In this document: in pieces, positions 42,852 to 52,000 of the stretch
How positions within the stretch are numbered: position 1 is the stretch's first letter
How the letters are laid out: each line of letters begins with the position of its first letter
DNA from: Micromonospora sp. PLK6-60
GTDB taxonomy: Bacteria; Actinomycetota; Actinomycetes; Mycobacteriales; Micromonosporaceae
Assembly: GCF_019890675.1 (NCBI RefSeq)
Contig: NZ_JAIOAA010000002.1
Span: forward strand, 62,001-126,000
Length of the DNA: 64,000 nt
Reading direction: 5' to 3'
Program-made: the position numbers and the translations under genes
The notes under the pieces: generated by a model
Database searches by the model: none
What the model was told of the DNA's origin: nothing
Seen by the model: the letters and a program-made list of their open reading frames with translations, nothing else

Positions 42852-42888
42852 GCGACGCCGCCCCCGAACCCCCCGGGGGCGGCGTCGC
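42852..42888. terminator. Two-way terminator between the MFS and GH114 genes
   Basis: Perfect stem GCGACGCCGCCCCCG/CGGGGGCGGCGTCGC with a 7-nt loop, between convergent genes. Confidence 0.75.
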
Positions 42889-43021
42889 CGCGCCGCCCGG
42901 TCGACCTCGGCACCCGCGCGGTGGCGTCAACTTCCCGGGGCGGCGCGCCGGGCGGCCCGGCACCGAGATGGGCCGGCGTCATCGTGACCGCCGGGACGCC
43001 ACCCGCCGGGCCGCCGGTCGG

Positions 43022-43906
43022 TCAGGTCGCCGGGCAGGGCTGACGCCAGGCGTCCAGGGTCCGGTTCTTGCGGATCGAGGCGAAGCCGTACCCGACGCTT
43101 GTCACGCAGAACGAGGCGGTGGCGCCCGCGTACTCGACGTGGAACACCGGTTTGCCCGCGTCCACGAACGGCAGCAGCCGGGCGCACTGGCGCAGCCGGA
43201 CGCACTCCTCGTTGACCGCGAAGTCGAAGTCGGGTGCCAACGCCGCCACCTGCGCCACGTCGTTGACCAGCCCGGGGGAGAGGTCGAGGGAGCGGGCCAG
43301 TTCGGCGACCCGGCGGTTGAACACCAACTGGTCGTCGAAGCCGAACGGGAAACCGGGCCGGTGCGCGTACCCGTCGGCGTCGGTGATCGCGACGGCCCCG
43401 AAGCCCTTGCCCCGGCAGAGTCGGAACCGGTCGGCCAGCACCGGGCGCAGCGCCTCCCACCGCCGCACGTCGACCCAGTGGCTACCGGTCCGCCGGGCGG
43501 GGGCGCCGCGCACCGCCGCCGGGTAGCGGGTGGCGTCCGGGTCCTGGCCGGCGTACGACCCGACGGGCACCTGGCAGATCAGCCGCCGGCCCCGCTCGCG
43601 CAGCGTCGCGGTCTCGGCCGACGTGACGGTCACCGGGTCGAGCAGGAAGACGTCCGCGTCGACGTCCGGGTCGACCGGCCCGCGCAGCTGCCACTGCCAC
43701 TGCCAGTGCCGGGCGGTCCCGCTCGGCCACGGGGTGGGCGCGCCCGGCGGGACGGCCGGCGGCCGGCAACCGGTCAGCGGGCCGGTGACCAGCAGCACGA
43801 CGGCGACGACGCCGATCCGCCGAACCACCCGGTGCGGCGTCGGGGCGTGCCCGTCCGGCGGTGTCGCCCTGGCCCGCGTCGGGGACGCTGGCGGCCGGAT
43901 GCGCAT
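43022..43906 (-). CDS. Secreted GH114 (endo alpha-1,4-polygalactosaminidase-like) lipoprotein
   Basis: 294 residues from the ATG at 43906 (GGGAG upstream); the frame continues 20 codons further. Basic N-terminus, hydrophobic segment and lipobox LVTGPLTGC (~44-52) predict a lipoprotein. The TIM-barrel GH114 pattern follows: HWQWQWQLRG, VDADVFLLDP, RRLICQVPVGSYAG, WVDVRRWEALRPVLADRFRLCRGKGFGAVAITDADGY (catalytic region) and VNEECVRLRQC. The family degrades galactosamine-rich polysaccharide of biofilms and cell walls. Confidence 0.85.
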   Translation of the reverse strand: MRIRPPASPTRARATPPDGHAPTPHRVVRRIGVVAVVLLVTGPLTGCRPPAVPPGAPTPWPSGTARHWQWQWQLRGPVDPDVDADVFLLDPVTVTSAETATLRERGRRLICQVPVGSYAGQDPDATRYPAAVRGAPARRTGSHWVDVRRWEALRPVLADRFRLCRGKGFGAVAITDADGYAHRPGFPFGFDDQLVFNRRVAELARSLDLSPGLVNDVAQVAALAPDFDFAVNEECVRLRQCARLLPFVDAGKPVFHVEYAGATASFCVTSVGYGFASIRKNRTLDAWRQPCPAT

Positions 43907-44026
43907 CGGCGGCTCCCGGGTCGCGGGCGGCACCCGGGCCGCCCTGCCGGTGCGCCGCCGCACCACCCGCGCCGGCGCCCCTCACCCGGTCAAACGAGCG
44001 CGGGGCGGCCGACGACTCGCCCCCAG

Positions 44027-45481
44027 CTAGCGCGGGGTGCCGAAGTCCTGCGTCCAGTACGGTCCGTTGCTGCGTGCCACGCCGACGCCGATCTCGGTGA
44101 AGCCGCAGTTCAGGATGTTCGCCCGGTGGCCCGAGCTGTTCATCCAGGCGTCCATCACCGCTTCCGGGGTCTGCTGGTTCCAGGCGACGTTCTCGCCGTA
44201 CGCGCGCCAGGCGTAGCCGACCCGGTCCAGCCGGTCCCCGGCGTCGCTGCCGTCGCTGCCGTCGTGCGACATCTTCTTGTGGTCGGCCTGGTCCTGGCTG
44301 TGCGCCTGGGCGGCCTGGGTCAGCTTGGCGTCCACCGTCAGCGCCTGGCAGCCGGCCTTGGCCCGCTCCTGGTTCACCAGGTCGACGACCTTCTGCAGCT
44401 CGGCGGTGAGACCGGAACTCGTCGTGGTGCCGGTCGAGGTGCGCGACGGGCTGGCGGTCGGCGCGCTGGTGGTCTTCTTCGGGTTGATGCGGTCGGCCGC
44501 GCCCCGGGACGCCGCGGTGGTGCGGGCCGGGGCGGGCGTCGCCGTCCGGCTCCGGGTCGGCGTGGGGGCGGGCCGGCTGGTGGTCGGCGACGCGCTGGGC
44601 GAGACCGTCGCCGGTGCGGCGGTCGGCGTCTCGGCGTCCGCCGCCAGGGTGTCCGGTTCGGCCGGGGCGGTGGCCACCGGGACGTCGGCCGCGGTGCGGT
44701 CGGTGGACCGCTCGTCGTCCCCGCCGGGCAGGGCCAGCGCGGCCACGCCCAGGCTGACCACCAGCGTGGCCGCCGCCGCGGCGCCGCCGATCACCATCGG
44801 ACGGCGGAACCGGCCGCCCTTCCGGTGTCGGCCCTCGCCGTCGTCGGTCGCCGCGCTCCGGCCCGGGTGGGGCTCGAGGTCCGGCTGCGCCGGCCAGCCC
44901 GGGGCGTCCGCCACGTGGTACGGCTGGTCGACCGGCCCGATGAACTGGGTGCGCGGGCCCGGGTCGGCGGACATCTGCTCGTCGCGCCAGCTCCCGGCGG
45001 GCTCGTCCCGCCACGACGGGCCCGGTTCGTCCTGCCACGGCTGGCCCGGCTCGCGCGACCACGGCTGGTCCGGCTGGCCCGGCTCGTTCCGCCAGGTGCC
45101 GGTGGGCTCGCCCCGCCACGGCTCGGCGGAGTGGTCCCGCCACGCCCCGCCCGGCTCGTCCGGCCGGCCGTCGGCCTCGCCGTGCCAGGCGCCGGTCGGC
45201 TCGTCGCGCCAGCCGCCGGTGGGCTCGCCGGCCCATCGCCCGGCCGTCGCGTCGCGCCCCGATCCGGTGGGTTCGTCCCGCTCGGCACCGGCGGGCCGGT
45301 TCTGCCACGGTTCGGCTGGACCGCCGTGCCACGGCTCCTCGGCGGGCGTGCCCGGCTCGTCCCCGAACAGGTACGCCGACCGCGGCTCGGGGCGGTCGGT
45401 CAGCCACGAGGGCTCACCTACCGGCGGTTGCGGGCGCCGGCGGGCTCCGTCGGGGTCGGTCGGGTCGGTCCAGCCGTGCAC
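44027..45481 (-). CDS. CAP/SCP-domain protein with Trp-rich cytoplasmic repeats
   Basis: 484 residues. Residues ~1-215 are cytoplasmic and hydrophilic, with about nine imperfect repeats of the form W(R/H/Q)xEPxG (e.g. GGWRDEPTGAWHGEADGRP). A basic stretch (RHRKGGRFRRP) leads into one membrane helix (~230-252), then a Thr/Ser/Pro/Ala spacer (~255-350), and a C-terminal CAP domain (~358-484): VVDLVNQERAKAGCQALTVDAKL, AQAHSQDQADHKKMSHDG, GENVAWNQQTPEAVMDAWMNSSGHRANILN and VARSNGPYWTQDFG. GGAGGAA precedes the GTG. CAP function here unknown. Confidence 0.88.
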   Translation of the reverse strand: MHGWTDPTDPDGARRRPQPPVGEPSWLTDRPEPRSAYLFGDEPGTPAEEPWHGGPAEPWQNRPAGAERDEPTGSGRDATAGRWAGEPTGGWRDEPTGAWHGEADGRPDEPGGAWRDHSAEPWRGEPTGTWRNEPGQPDQPWSREPGQPWQDEPGPSWRDEPAGSWRDEQMSADPGPRTQFIGPVDQPYHVADAPGWPAQPDLEPHPGRSAATDDGEGRHRKGGRFRRPMVIGGAAAAATLVVSLGVAALALPGGDDERSTDRTAADVPVATAPAEPDTLAADAETPTAAPATVSPSASPTTSRPAPTPTRSRTATPAPARTTAASRGAADRINPKKTTSAPTASPSRTSTGTTTSSGLTAELQKVVDLVNQERAKAGCQALTVDAKLTQAAQAHSQDQADHKKMSHDGSDGSDAGDRLDRVGYAWRAYGENVAWNQQTPEAVMDAWMNSSGHRANILNCGFTEIGVGVARSNGPYWTQDFGTPR

Positions 45482-45851
45482 GCGGTTCCTCCACGGGTCG
45501 GTTTCGGGGCCGAGGTGACGCTACGTGTCCGCCCTGAACTGCGGCAACGTGGCTAAGAAAGAGTTAAGGCGAATCAAGCTCAGCAGGTCACCGATACGGC
45601 ATTACCCGGCGTACAGTAAAGATGTCCGGACAGAGCGTGTCCGAGCCTTGTGGCGACCCCCCGGCAAGTGGACAGGTTGGCGTGGAGATGATCTACGGCC
45701 TGCGTGAACTTGACGAAGGAGGGGGTTTCGCTCAATATATAGGTGTCGCCAGTCGCGCCCGGTCATGCCCACATTGCGTTGGGCGGGCAGTCGCGAAACA
45801 GATGGGCGCGCGTTGGCCGGCCTTTCCGGCAGCGCATATCAAGGAGTCAGC
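45482..45851. other. Divergent regulatory region between the CAP gene and the small coiled-coil gene
   Basis: 370 bp, less GC-rich than its surroundings, no gene. Minus strand: -10-like TAGCGT (45518-45523) for the CAP gene. Plus strand: TTGACG-N17-CAATAT ending near 45738 followed by TATATAGG, then a ~110-nt leader to the small gene. Confidence 0.55.
45710..45738 (+). promoter_or_regulatory. Probable promoter (TTGACG-N17-CAATAT) of the small coiled-coil gene
   Basis: -35-like TTGACG and -10-like CAATAT with 17-nt spacing in an A/T-rich patch; TATATA overlaps. Exact ends are within a few bases. Confidence 0.45.
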
Positions 45852-46046
45852 ATGGCGAAGGCCCTCTACGGCCACGTAGGTGCAGCGCCCGACCGGCGTC
45901 TGCTCGACGAGGTCACCCGGCTGCGTGCCAGGGTTCAGGCACTGGAGTTCGAGATCACGCGTCTGCGTGCCGACAACGATCGGCTGGCGGCGGCGGCGGC
46001 GGAGGCGGATGACCTCCTGCGGCTGGCCGAGCCGGCGCTGACCTGA
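45852..46046 (+). CDS. Small conserved coiled-coil protein
   Basis: 64 residues from the ATG at 45852, where AAGGAG lies 6-11 nt upstream. MAKALYGHVGAAPDRRLLDEV is followed by a heptad-patterned helix (VTRLRARVQALEFEITRLRADNDRLAAAAAEADDLLRL). I recognise the MAKAL(L/Y)G(H/Y)VG start from small conserved proteins of actinobacteria; no function is known. A strong terminator follows. Confidence 0.82.
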   Translation: MAKALYGHVGAAPDRRLLDEVTRLRARVQALEFEITRLRADNDRLAAAAAEADDLLRLAEPALT

Positions 46047-46421
46047 TCTCCAGATGTCGGAAAACTGAATCGCACCACCAAGAAAAGGCGCGCCGACACT
46101 TTTTGTGCCGGCGCGCAGCCATGTCCGGCCCCATTCCGCCCGACGCACAATTGCTGATCTTGGTCGGGGGCCCGCCGATGGCGGCGGATACCGGATGGGC
46201 CGAGGCGTGATTCCGGCAACACTTTTGATGATCATTTCGGCGTTTCCGGCCGCCCGGGGCGGCCGCGACGTTCCACCATTCCGCCGCCATCCCCCGGCCG
46301 GCCCCGGGCGGGGACGGGCGGGTCGCGTGCCGGGGCGGTGCGGGTGGCGGGTTAGTCTGCGGGGTGACCAGGTCCGCGCAGCCGGCGACGGTACGGCGGC
46401 CACCGGACGAGGATCGAGAAA
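46047..46421. other. Non-coding stretch before smc
   Basis: 375 bp. Contains the terminator, an A/T-richer segment (46141-46240) with no gene, GC-rich filler, and a -10-like TAGTCT (46353-46358) that would start an smc leader of about 60 nt. Confidence 0.5.
46088..46116 (+). terminator. Terminator after the small coiled-coil gene
   Basis: GCGCGCCGACAC pairs with GTGCCGGCGCGC around TTTTT, a strong GC hairpin 42 nt after the stop codon. Confidence 0.75.
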
Positions 46422-49400
46422 GTGCATCTCAAGAGCCTGACGGTGCGGGGCTTCAAGTCCTTCGCCTCCGCGACGACGCTCAAGCTGGAGCCCGGGATCA
46501 CCTGCGTGGTCGGCCCGAACGGCTCCGGCAAGTCCAACGTCGTGGACGCCATCGCCTGGGTGCTCGGTGAGCAGGGCGCCAAGGCCCTGCGCGGCGGCAA
46601 GATGGAGGACGTCATCTTCGCCGGCACCGCCGGGCGGGCGCCGCTGGGCCGGGCCGAGGTCACCCTCACCATCGACAACACCGACGGCGCGCTGCCGATC
46701 GAGTACACCGAGGTCTCCATCACCCGCCGGATGTTCCGCTCCGGGGAGAGCGAATACGAGATCAACGGCGACTCCTGCCGCCTGCTGGACATCCAGGAGC
46801 TGCTGTCCGACTCCGGCATCGGCCGGGAGATGCACATCATCGTCGGCCAGGGCCGGCTCGACGGCATGCTGCACGCCAAGCCGGAGGACCGGCGGGCGTT
46901 CATCGAGGAGGCGGCCGGCGTCCTCAAGCACCGCAAGCGCAAGGAAAAGGCGCTGCGGAAGCTCGACGCGATGCAGACGAACCTCAACCGGTTGACCGAC
47001 CTCACCGCCGAGCTGCGCCGCCAGCTCAAGCCGCTGGGTCGGCAGGCCGAGGTGGCCCGGCGGGCCGCCGCCATCCAGGCCAACCTGCGCGACGCCCGGC
47101 TGCGGCTGCTCGCCGACGACCTGCACACCCTGCGGACCACCCTGGACAAGGAGATCGCCGACGAGACCGCGGTGCGCGAGCGCCGGGAGCGGATCGAGGC
47201 GGAGCACACCGAGGTGCAGGCCCGCCTCGGCGAGCTGGAGGGCGCGCTCGCCGAGGACGCGCCGCTGCTCGCCGCCGCGCAGGACACCTGGTACAAGCTC
47301 TCCGCGCTCTCCGAGCGGTTCCGCTCCATCGAGCAGCTGGCCCGTGAGCGGCTGCGGCACCTCAGCGCCACCGGCGACGACGAACGCCCCGGCCGTGACC
47401 CGGAGCAGCTGGAGGCCGAGTCCCGGCGGGTCCGCGAGCAGGAGGAGGAGCTGCGCGCCGCGCTCACCGAGGACCAGATCCACCTCGCCGAGGCGGTCGA
47501 GCACCGGCAGGAACTGGAGCGGCAGCTCGCCGCCGCCGAGCGGGAACTGGTCGCCGCCGCCAAGGCCATCGCCGACCGGCGGGAGGGGCTGGCCCGGCTC
47601 ACCGGTCAGGTGAACTCGGCCCGGGCCCGGACCACCAGCGCCGGCGAGGAGATCGAGCGGCTCGCCGCCGCGCACACGGACGCCCTGGGCCGGGCCGAGC
47701 AGGCCCAGGCCGACCTGGACGCGGTCGCCGAGCAGTCCACCGAGGCCGACCGGGACAACGCCGACCTGGACGCCCGGCACGCCGAGGCGGTCGCCGCGCA
47801 CGAGCAGGCGCAGGCGGCCGTCCGCTCGCTGGCCGACGCGGAGCGGGGCGCCGAGAAGGACGCCGCGACCTGGAAGGCCCGCGAGGAGGCCCTCGCCCTC
47901 GGCCTGCGCCGCAAGGACGGCGCCGGCGCCCTGCTGACCCGGGCCGGGGACGTGCCGGGGCTGCTCGGCAGCCTCGCCGGCCTGCTCACCGTCGCCCCGG
48001 GTCACGAGGCGGCGCTCGCCGCCGCCCTCGGCGGCCTGGCCGACGCGGTCGCGGTCACCGGCGTCGACGAGGCGGTCGAGGCGATGCGGCTGCTCAAGAT
48101 CTCCGACGCCGGTCGGGCCGGCCTGCTGATCGGCAGCCCCGCCGGCCCGGGCATGGACGGCCCCGCCGACGCGTTGCGCCCGAAGCTGCCCGACGGCGCC
48201 CGCTGGGCGCCGGACCTGGTGGAGTGCTCCGCCGAACTCCGGCCGGCCGTGCACCGGGCGCTGCGGGACGTGGTGCTGGTCGACGACCTCGCCGCCGCGG
48301 CCGAGCTGGCCGCCGCCAATCCCGAGCTACGCGCGGTCACCCCCGAGGGCGACGTGCTCGGCGCGTACTCGGCGGCCGGCGGGTCGGCCAAGGCGCCCAG
48401 CTTCATCGAGGTGCAGGCCGCCGTCGAGGAGGCCCGGGCGAATCGGCTCGCCGCCGAGCGCACCGGCGCCGAGCTGCGGGAACGACTCGTCGACGCGCGG
48501 GCCGAGGTGACCGCCGCCAAGGAGGCCGTCCAGCACGCCGCCGCCGCCAAGCGGGAGGCGGAGAGCCACCGCAACGCCGCCGCCCGCCGGCTGGCCGAGC
48601 TGGGCGCCGCCGCCCGGTCCGCGAAGGCCGAGACCGACCGGCTCGGCGAGTCGCGGTCCCGCGCCGAGGCCGCCCGCGAACGCGACCTGCTGGCCCTGGC
48701 CGAGCTGGAGGAGCGGCTCCGGCTGGCCGAGGACACCCCGATCGACGCCGAACCGTCCACCGAGGAGCGCGACCAGCTCGCCGCCATGGTGCCCCGGGCC
48801 CGGCAGAACGAGATGGAGGTCCGGCTCGCGGTGCGTACCGCGGAGGAGCGGGTCTCCTCGATCGCCGGCCGGGCCGACTCCCTGGCCCGGCAGGCCACCG
48901 CCGAACGCGCGGCCCGGGAGCGCGCCGCGGCCCGGCGGGCCGCGCGGGCGCGCGGCGCGGAGATCGCCCGGGCCGTGGCCGGCGGCGCCCGGGAGGCGCT
49001 GACCCGGCTCACCGTCTCCATCGCCCGCGCCGAGGAGCACCGCGACGAGGTGGCGCGGGAGCGCGCCGCGCGGGAGGCCGAGCTCTCCGAGGTACGCGGC
49101 GCGGCCAAGCGCCTCGGCGCCGAGCTGGAGCGGCTGACCAGCCAGGTGCACCGGGACGAGGTGGCCCGCGCCGAGCAGCGGCTGCGCATCGAGCAACTGG
49201 AGGCCAAGGCCGCCGAGGACTTCGGCCTGGACGTGGAGACGCTGGTCGCCGAGTACGGCCCGCAGCAGAGTGTCCCGCCCACCCAGGCCGACCTCGCGCT
49301 GGCCGAGCAGGAGGGCCGGCCCGCGCCGGAGCCGGTCCGGTACGAGCGGCCGGTGCAGGAGAAGCGGGCCGCCAAGGCGGAACGCGAGCTGGCCCTGCTC

Positions 49401-50030
49401 GGCAAGGTCAACCCGCTCGCGCTGGAGGAGTTCGCCGCGCTGGAGGAGCGCTTCAAGTTCCTCTCCGAGCAGTTGGAGGACCTGAAGGCCACCCGCCGCG
49501 ACCTGCTCACCGTGGTCAAGGACGTCGACGACCGGATCCTGGCGGTCTTCGCCAGCGCCTTCGAGGACACCGCCCGCGAGTTCGAGCAGGTCTTCACGGT
49601 GCTCTTCCCCGGCGGTGAGGGCCGGTTGATCCTCACCGACCCGGAGAACCTGCTCACCACCGGCGTGGAGGTGGAGGCCCGGCCGCCGGGCAAGAAGATC
49701 AAGCGGCTGTCCCTGCTCTCCGGCGGCGAGCGGTCGCTGACCGCGGTGGCCATGCTGGTGGCGATCTTCCGGGCCCGGCCCAGCCCGTTCTACATCATGG
49801 ACGAGGTGGAGGCCGCCCTCGACGACGTCAACCTGGGCCGGCTGATCACCCTGCTGGCCCAGTTGCGGGAGAAGAGCCAGCTGATCGTCATCACCCACCA
49901 GAAGCGGACCATGGAGGTCGCCGACGCCCTGTACGGCGTCACCATGCGCAACGGCGTCACCCAGGTGATCAGCCAGCGGCTCAACCGGACCGACGACGGG
50001 CCGGCCGGCAACGACGAGGAGAACGAGTAG
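46422..50030 (+). CDS. smc: Chromosome segregation/condensin protein SMC
   Basis: 1202 residues. Walker A GPNGSGKSNVVDAIAWVLGE (31-50), ABC N-lobe with SDSGIGREMHIIVGQGRLD (Q-loop region), coiled coil (~165-500), hinge (~510-660, with AGDVPGLLGSLAGLL and PAGPGMDG), second coiled coil, then the C-lobe with LSGGERSLTAVAMLVAIF (signature) and PSPFYIMDEVEAALDDVNL (Walker B). It is the condensin ATPase that organises and segregates the chromosome. GTG start. Stop shares one base with the HAD gene. In most relatives ftsY follows closely; here it lies 13 kb away. Confidence 0.98.
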   Translation: MHLKSLTVRGFKSFASATTLKLEPGITCVVGPNGSGKSNVVDAIAWVLGEQGAKALRGGKMEDVIFAGTAGRAPLGRAEVTLTIDNTDGALPIEYTEVSITRRMFRSGESEYEINGDSCRLLDIQELLSDSGIGREMHIIVGQGRLDGMLHAKPEDRRAFIEEAAGVLKHRKRKEKALRKLDAMQTNLNRLTDLTAELRRQLKPLGRQAEVARRAAAIQANLRDARLRLLADDLHTLRTTLDKEIADETAVRERRERIEAEHTEVQARLGELEGALAEDAPLLAAAQDTWYKLSALSERFRSIEQLARERLRHLSATGDDERPGRDPEQLEAESRRVREQEEELRAALTEDQIHLAEAVEHRQELERQLAAAERELVAAAKAIADRREGLARLTGQVNSARARTTSAGEEIERLAAAHTDALGRAEQAQADLDAVAEQSTEADRDNADLDARHAEAVAAHEQAQAAVRSLADAERGAEKDAATWKAREEALALGLRRKDGAGALLTRAGDVPGLLGSLAGLLTVAPGHEAALAAALGGLADAVAVTGVDEAVEAMRLLKISDAGRAGLLIGSPAGPGMDGPADALRPKLPDGARWAPDLVECSAELRPAVHRALRDVVLVDDLAAAAELAAANPELRAVTPEGDVLGAYSAAGGSAKAPSFIEVQAAVEEARANRLAAERTGAELRERLVDARAEVTAAKEAVQHAAAAKREAESHRNAAARRLAELGAAARSAKAETDRLGESRSRAEAARERDLLALAELEERLRLAEDTPIDAEPSTEERDQLAAMVPRARQNEMEVRLAVRTAEERVSSIAGRADSLARQATAERAARERAAARRAARARGAEIARAVAGGAREALTRLTVSIARAEEHRDEVARERAAREAELSEVRGAAKRLGAELERLTSQVHRDEVARAEQRLRIEQLEAKAAEDFGLDVETLVAEYGPQQSVPPTQADLALAEQEGRPAPEPVRYERPVQEKRAAKAERELALLGKVNPLALEEFAALEERFKFLSEQLEDLKATRRDLLTVVKDVDDRILAVFASAFEDTAREFEQVFTVLFPGGEGRLILTDPENLLTTGVEVEARPPGKKIKRLSLLSGGERSLTAVAMLVAIFRARPSPFYIMDEVEAALDDVNLGRLITLLAQLREKSQLIVITHQKRTMEVADALYGVTMRNGVTQVISQRLNRTDDGPAGNDEENE

Positions 50031-50650
50031 TGGCTCGGGAACGCGCGACGGCGCTCCTGGTGGACTTTGACGGCGTGCTGCGCCGCTGGGACCCGGCGGT
50101 CGCCGCCGGGGTGGAGAAGGAGTACGGCCTCAGCGAGGGGGTGCTCGGCGAGATCGCCATGTCCTGGGGGCTGCTCCAGCCGGTGCTCACCGGCAGGGTC
50201 AGCCACGCCCAGTGGGTGCAGAGCGTGGCCGACGCCCTGACCCCCTCCATCGGTGACCCCGCCCGGGCCCGGGCGGCGGTGGACCAGTGGCAGCGCTACC
50301 GGGGCGAGGTCGACCCCGAGGTGCTCGCCTTCGTCCGCGAGGTGCGCGCCGCGGGCGTACGGGTCGGGCTGGGCACCAACGCCACCGACCTGCTCGACGC
50401 CGACCTGGCCGCGCTGGGCCTCACCGATGAGCTGGACGTGGTGGTCAACTCCTCGGTGCTCGGCGTGCACAAGCCGGCGAAGGAATACTTCCAGGCCGCC
50501 TGCGAGGCCCTGGCCACCCCGGCCAAGCGGGTGCTCTTCGTCGACGACGAGGACCGGGCGGTCAGCGGCGCCCGGGTGGCCGGGCTGCCCGCGTACCGGT
50601 GGACCGGGGCGGACGACCTGCGGTATCTGCGGGCCGCGCTGGCGTACTGA
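50030..50650 (+). CDS. HAD-family hydrolase
   Basis: 206 residues. Motif I LLVDFDGVLRRW (~9-20) with nucleophile Asp, helical cap (~25-95), motif II VGLGTNAT, motif III Lys in VHKPAKEYFQ, motif IV VLFVDDEDRAVSGARVAG. Small-molecule phosphatase of subfamily IA; substrate unknown. Starts on the last base of the smc stop codon. Confidence 0.9.
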   Translation: MARERATALLVDFDGVLRRWDPAVAAGVEKEYGLSEGVLGEIAMSWGLLQPVLTGRVSHAQWVQSVADALTPSIGDPARARAAVDQWQRYRGEVDPEVLAFVREVRAAGVRVGLGTNATDLLDADLAALGLTDELDVVVNSSVLGVHKPAKEYFQAACEALATPAKRVLFVDDEDRAVSGARVAGLPAYRWTGADDLRYLRAALAY

Positions 50651-50662
50651 GCGGCCGGGCTG

Positions 50663-52000
50663 TCAGTCGTGGGCGGGCTCGGTCGGGGTGATCCCGCGCA
50701 GCGCCTGGGTGAGCCGCTCGTCGAGGTCGGCCGGCAGGTCGCCGCCCGCCAGCACGGTCCGCGCGTAGCCGCGCAGCACGGTGCTGAAGGTCACGTAGTG
50801 CGGCGAGACGGGGCGCAGATTCGCGTTCTCGACGACGGTCAGGAGCGTCTCGACGTACGGGTACGCCTGGCGGACGGTCGCCTCCGCGTAGATGCCGGCC
50901 CGGGTGGCGGCGAAACCGCCCCGCTCGAACAGCAACCGTTGGCTCTGCTCCCCGGTCAGGAACTCGATGAGCGCCTGGGCGGCCCGCGGCTGGGCGGTGT
51001 GGGCCGAGAGGGCCAGGTTCTGCCCGCCCAGCACGCTCGGCCCGGGCAGCGCCGTGACGTCGAAGTCGGCCGGCGCCGCCGCCGCGCCGGCCGGCCCGGC
51101 TTTCGCGTCGGTCTGGGTCAACTGCCGGTACGCGACCGGCCAGTTCCGCATGAAGGCGACCTCGCCGGCCGCGAACGCCTGCCGGCTCCGCTCCTCGTTC
51201 TGGTTGAGCGCCTCCGGTGACACGACGGCCGGCCGGCCCGGGCGGGGTGGGGCCAGCGACCGCAGCGCCGCGGTGAATCGTGCGCGGTCGACCGTGACCC
51301 GGCCCTGGTCGTCGACGCGCAGCTCGCCGCCATGGGCCCAGAGCGCCTCCAACGCGTTGACCGTAAGGCCCTCGTAGTCGCCGAGCTGGCTGGTGTAGCC
51401 GGCCTGGAGGCCGGGCGTCTTCGCCGCCAGCAGTCGGGTCGACTCATTCTCGATCGTCGCCCAGTCGGGCGGGGGCCGCAGGCCGAGGCTCTTGCGATAG
51501 AACAGCAGCCCGGCGTCGGTGTTGAACGGCAGCGCCCACAGCTGGTCGCGGTACCGGCAGGTGAGCAGCGGCTTCTTGAGGAACACGTCCTGCGCAGGCT
51601 CGGCCAGTCGCGCCTCGTCGATCGGGCGCAGCAGACCCTTCTCGGCGAACTCGGCGGTCCAGATGACGTCGAGGTTGAAGATGTCGATCTCGGAGCCCTC
51701 CTGCGCCTGGTTCACCATCTCGGCGTGCTGGCCGTCCGCGGCCTCCGGCAACTCGACGAGATGGGCCTGGTTGTCGGGATTCATGGCGTTCCAGAACTCG
51801 ATGAGCGCGAGTCGCTGGCTGCCCACGCTGTCGTCGCGACCGCTGAGGATGAACAGGTCGCCGGGCTCCAGGTCGCCGCCACCCGGGATCGGCAGCAGGA
51901 AGAGCAGGGTGGCCGGGAGCAGCCCGATGACGAACCCGAGGGCCGCCCAGCGCAGCCGGCCGCCGCGCCCGGGGGGTGCCGGCTCCACGGTGTCTGGCAT
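50663..52000 (-). CDS. Membrane-anchored extracellular solute-binding protein of the caspase operon
   Basis: 445 residues from the ATG at 52000, which overlaps the stop of the caspase gene by one base; an upstream in-frame start at 52018 is less likely. Short cytoplasmic tail, one helix (LRWAALGFVIGLLPATLLFLL, ~17-37), no lipobox Cys, then a type-2 periplasmic-binding fold: LFILSGRDD, ALIEFWNAMNPDNQAHLVELP, IDIFNLDVIWTAEFAEKGLLRPID, LWALPFNTDAGLLFYRK, AFAAGEVAFMRNWPVAYRQL and GGQNLALSAHTAQPRAAQALIEFLTG. It resembles sugar-binding ABC proteins but no permease or ATPase is nearby; probably a ligand sensor for the caspase protein, which carries a related region. Confidence 0.88.
   Translation of the reverse strand: MPDTVEPAPPGRGGRLRWAALGFVIGLLPATLLFLLPIPGGGDLEPGDLFILSGRDDSVGSQRLALIEFWNAMNPDNQAHLVELPEAADGQHAEMVNQAQEGSEIDIFNLDVIWTAEFAEKGLLRPIDEARLAEPAQDVFLKKPLLTCRYRDQLWALPFNTDAGLLFYRKSLGLRPPPDWATIENESTRLLAAKTPGLQAGYTSQLGDYEGLTVNALEALWAHGGELRVDDQGRVTVDRARFTAALRSLAPPRPGRPAVVSPEALNQNEERSRQAFAAGEVAFMRNWPVAYRQLTQTDAKAGPAGAAAAPADFDVTALPGPSVLGGQNLALSAHTAQPRAAQALIEFLTGEQSQRLLFERGGFAATRAGIYAEATVRQAYPYVETLLTVVENANLRPVSPHYVTFSTVLRGYARTVLAGGDLPADLDERLTQALRGITPTEPAHD

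Noticed and set aside
46364..46570. Leaderless mini-ORF before smc starting at GTG 46364
   Set aside because: Spacing from the -10-like TAGTCT is only ~5 nt and the frame runs deep into smc without a coupled stop codon.
50663..52000. The solute-binding protein as part of an ordinary ABC sugar importer
   Set aside because: No permease or ATPase gene is nearby, it has a membrane anchor rather than a lipobox, and it is translationally coupled to the caspase gene.
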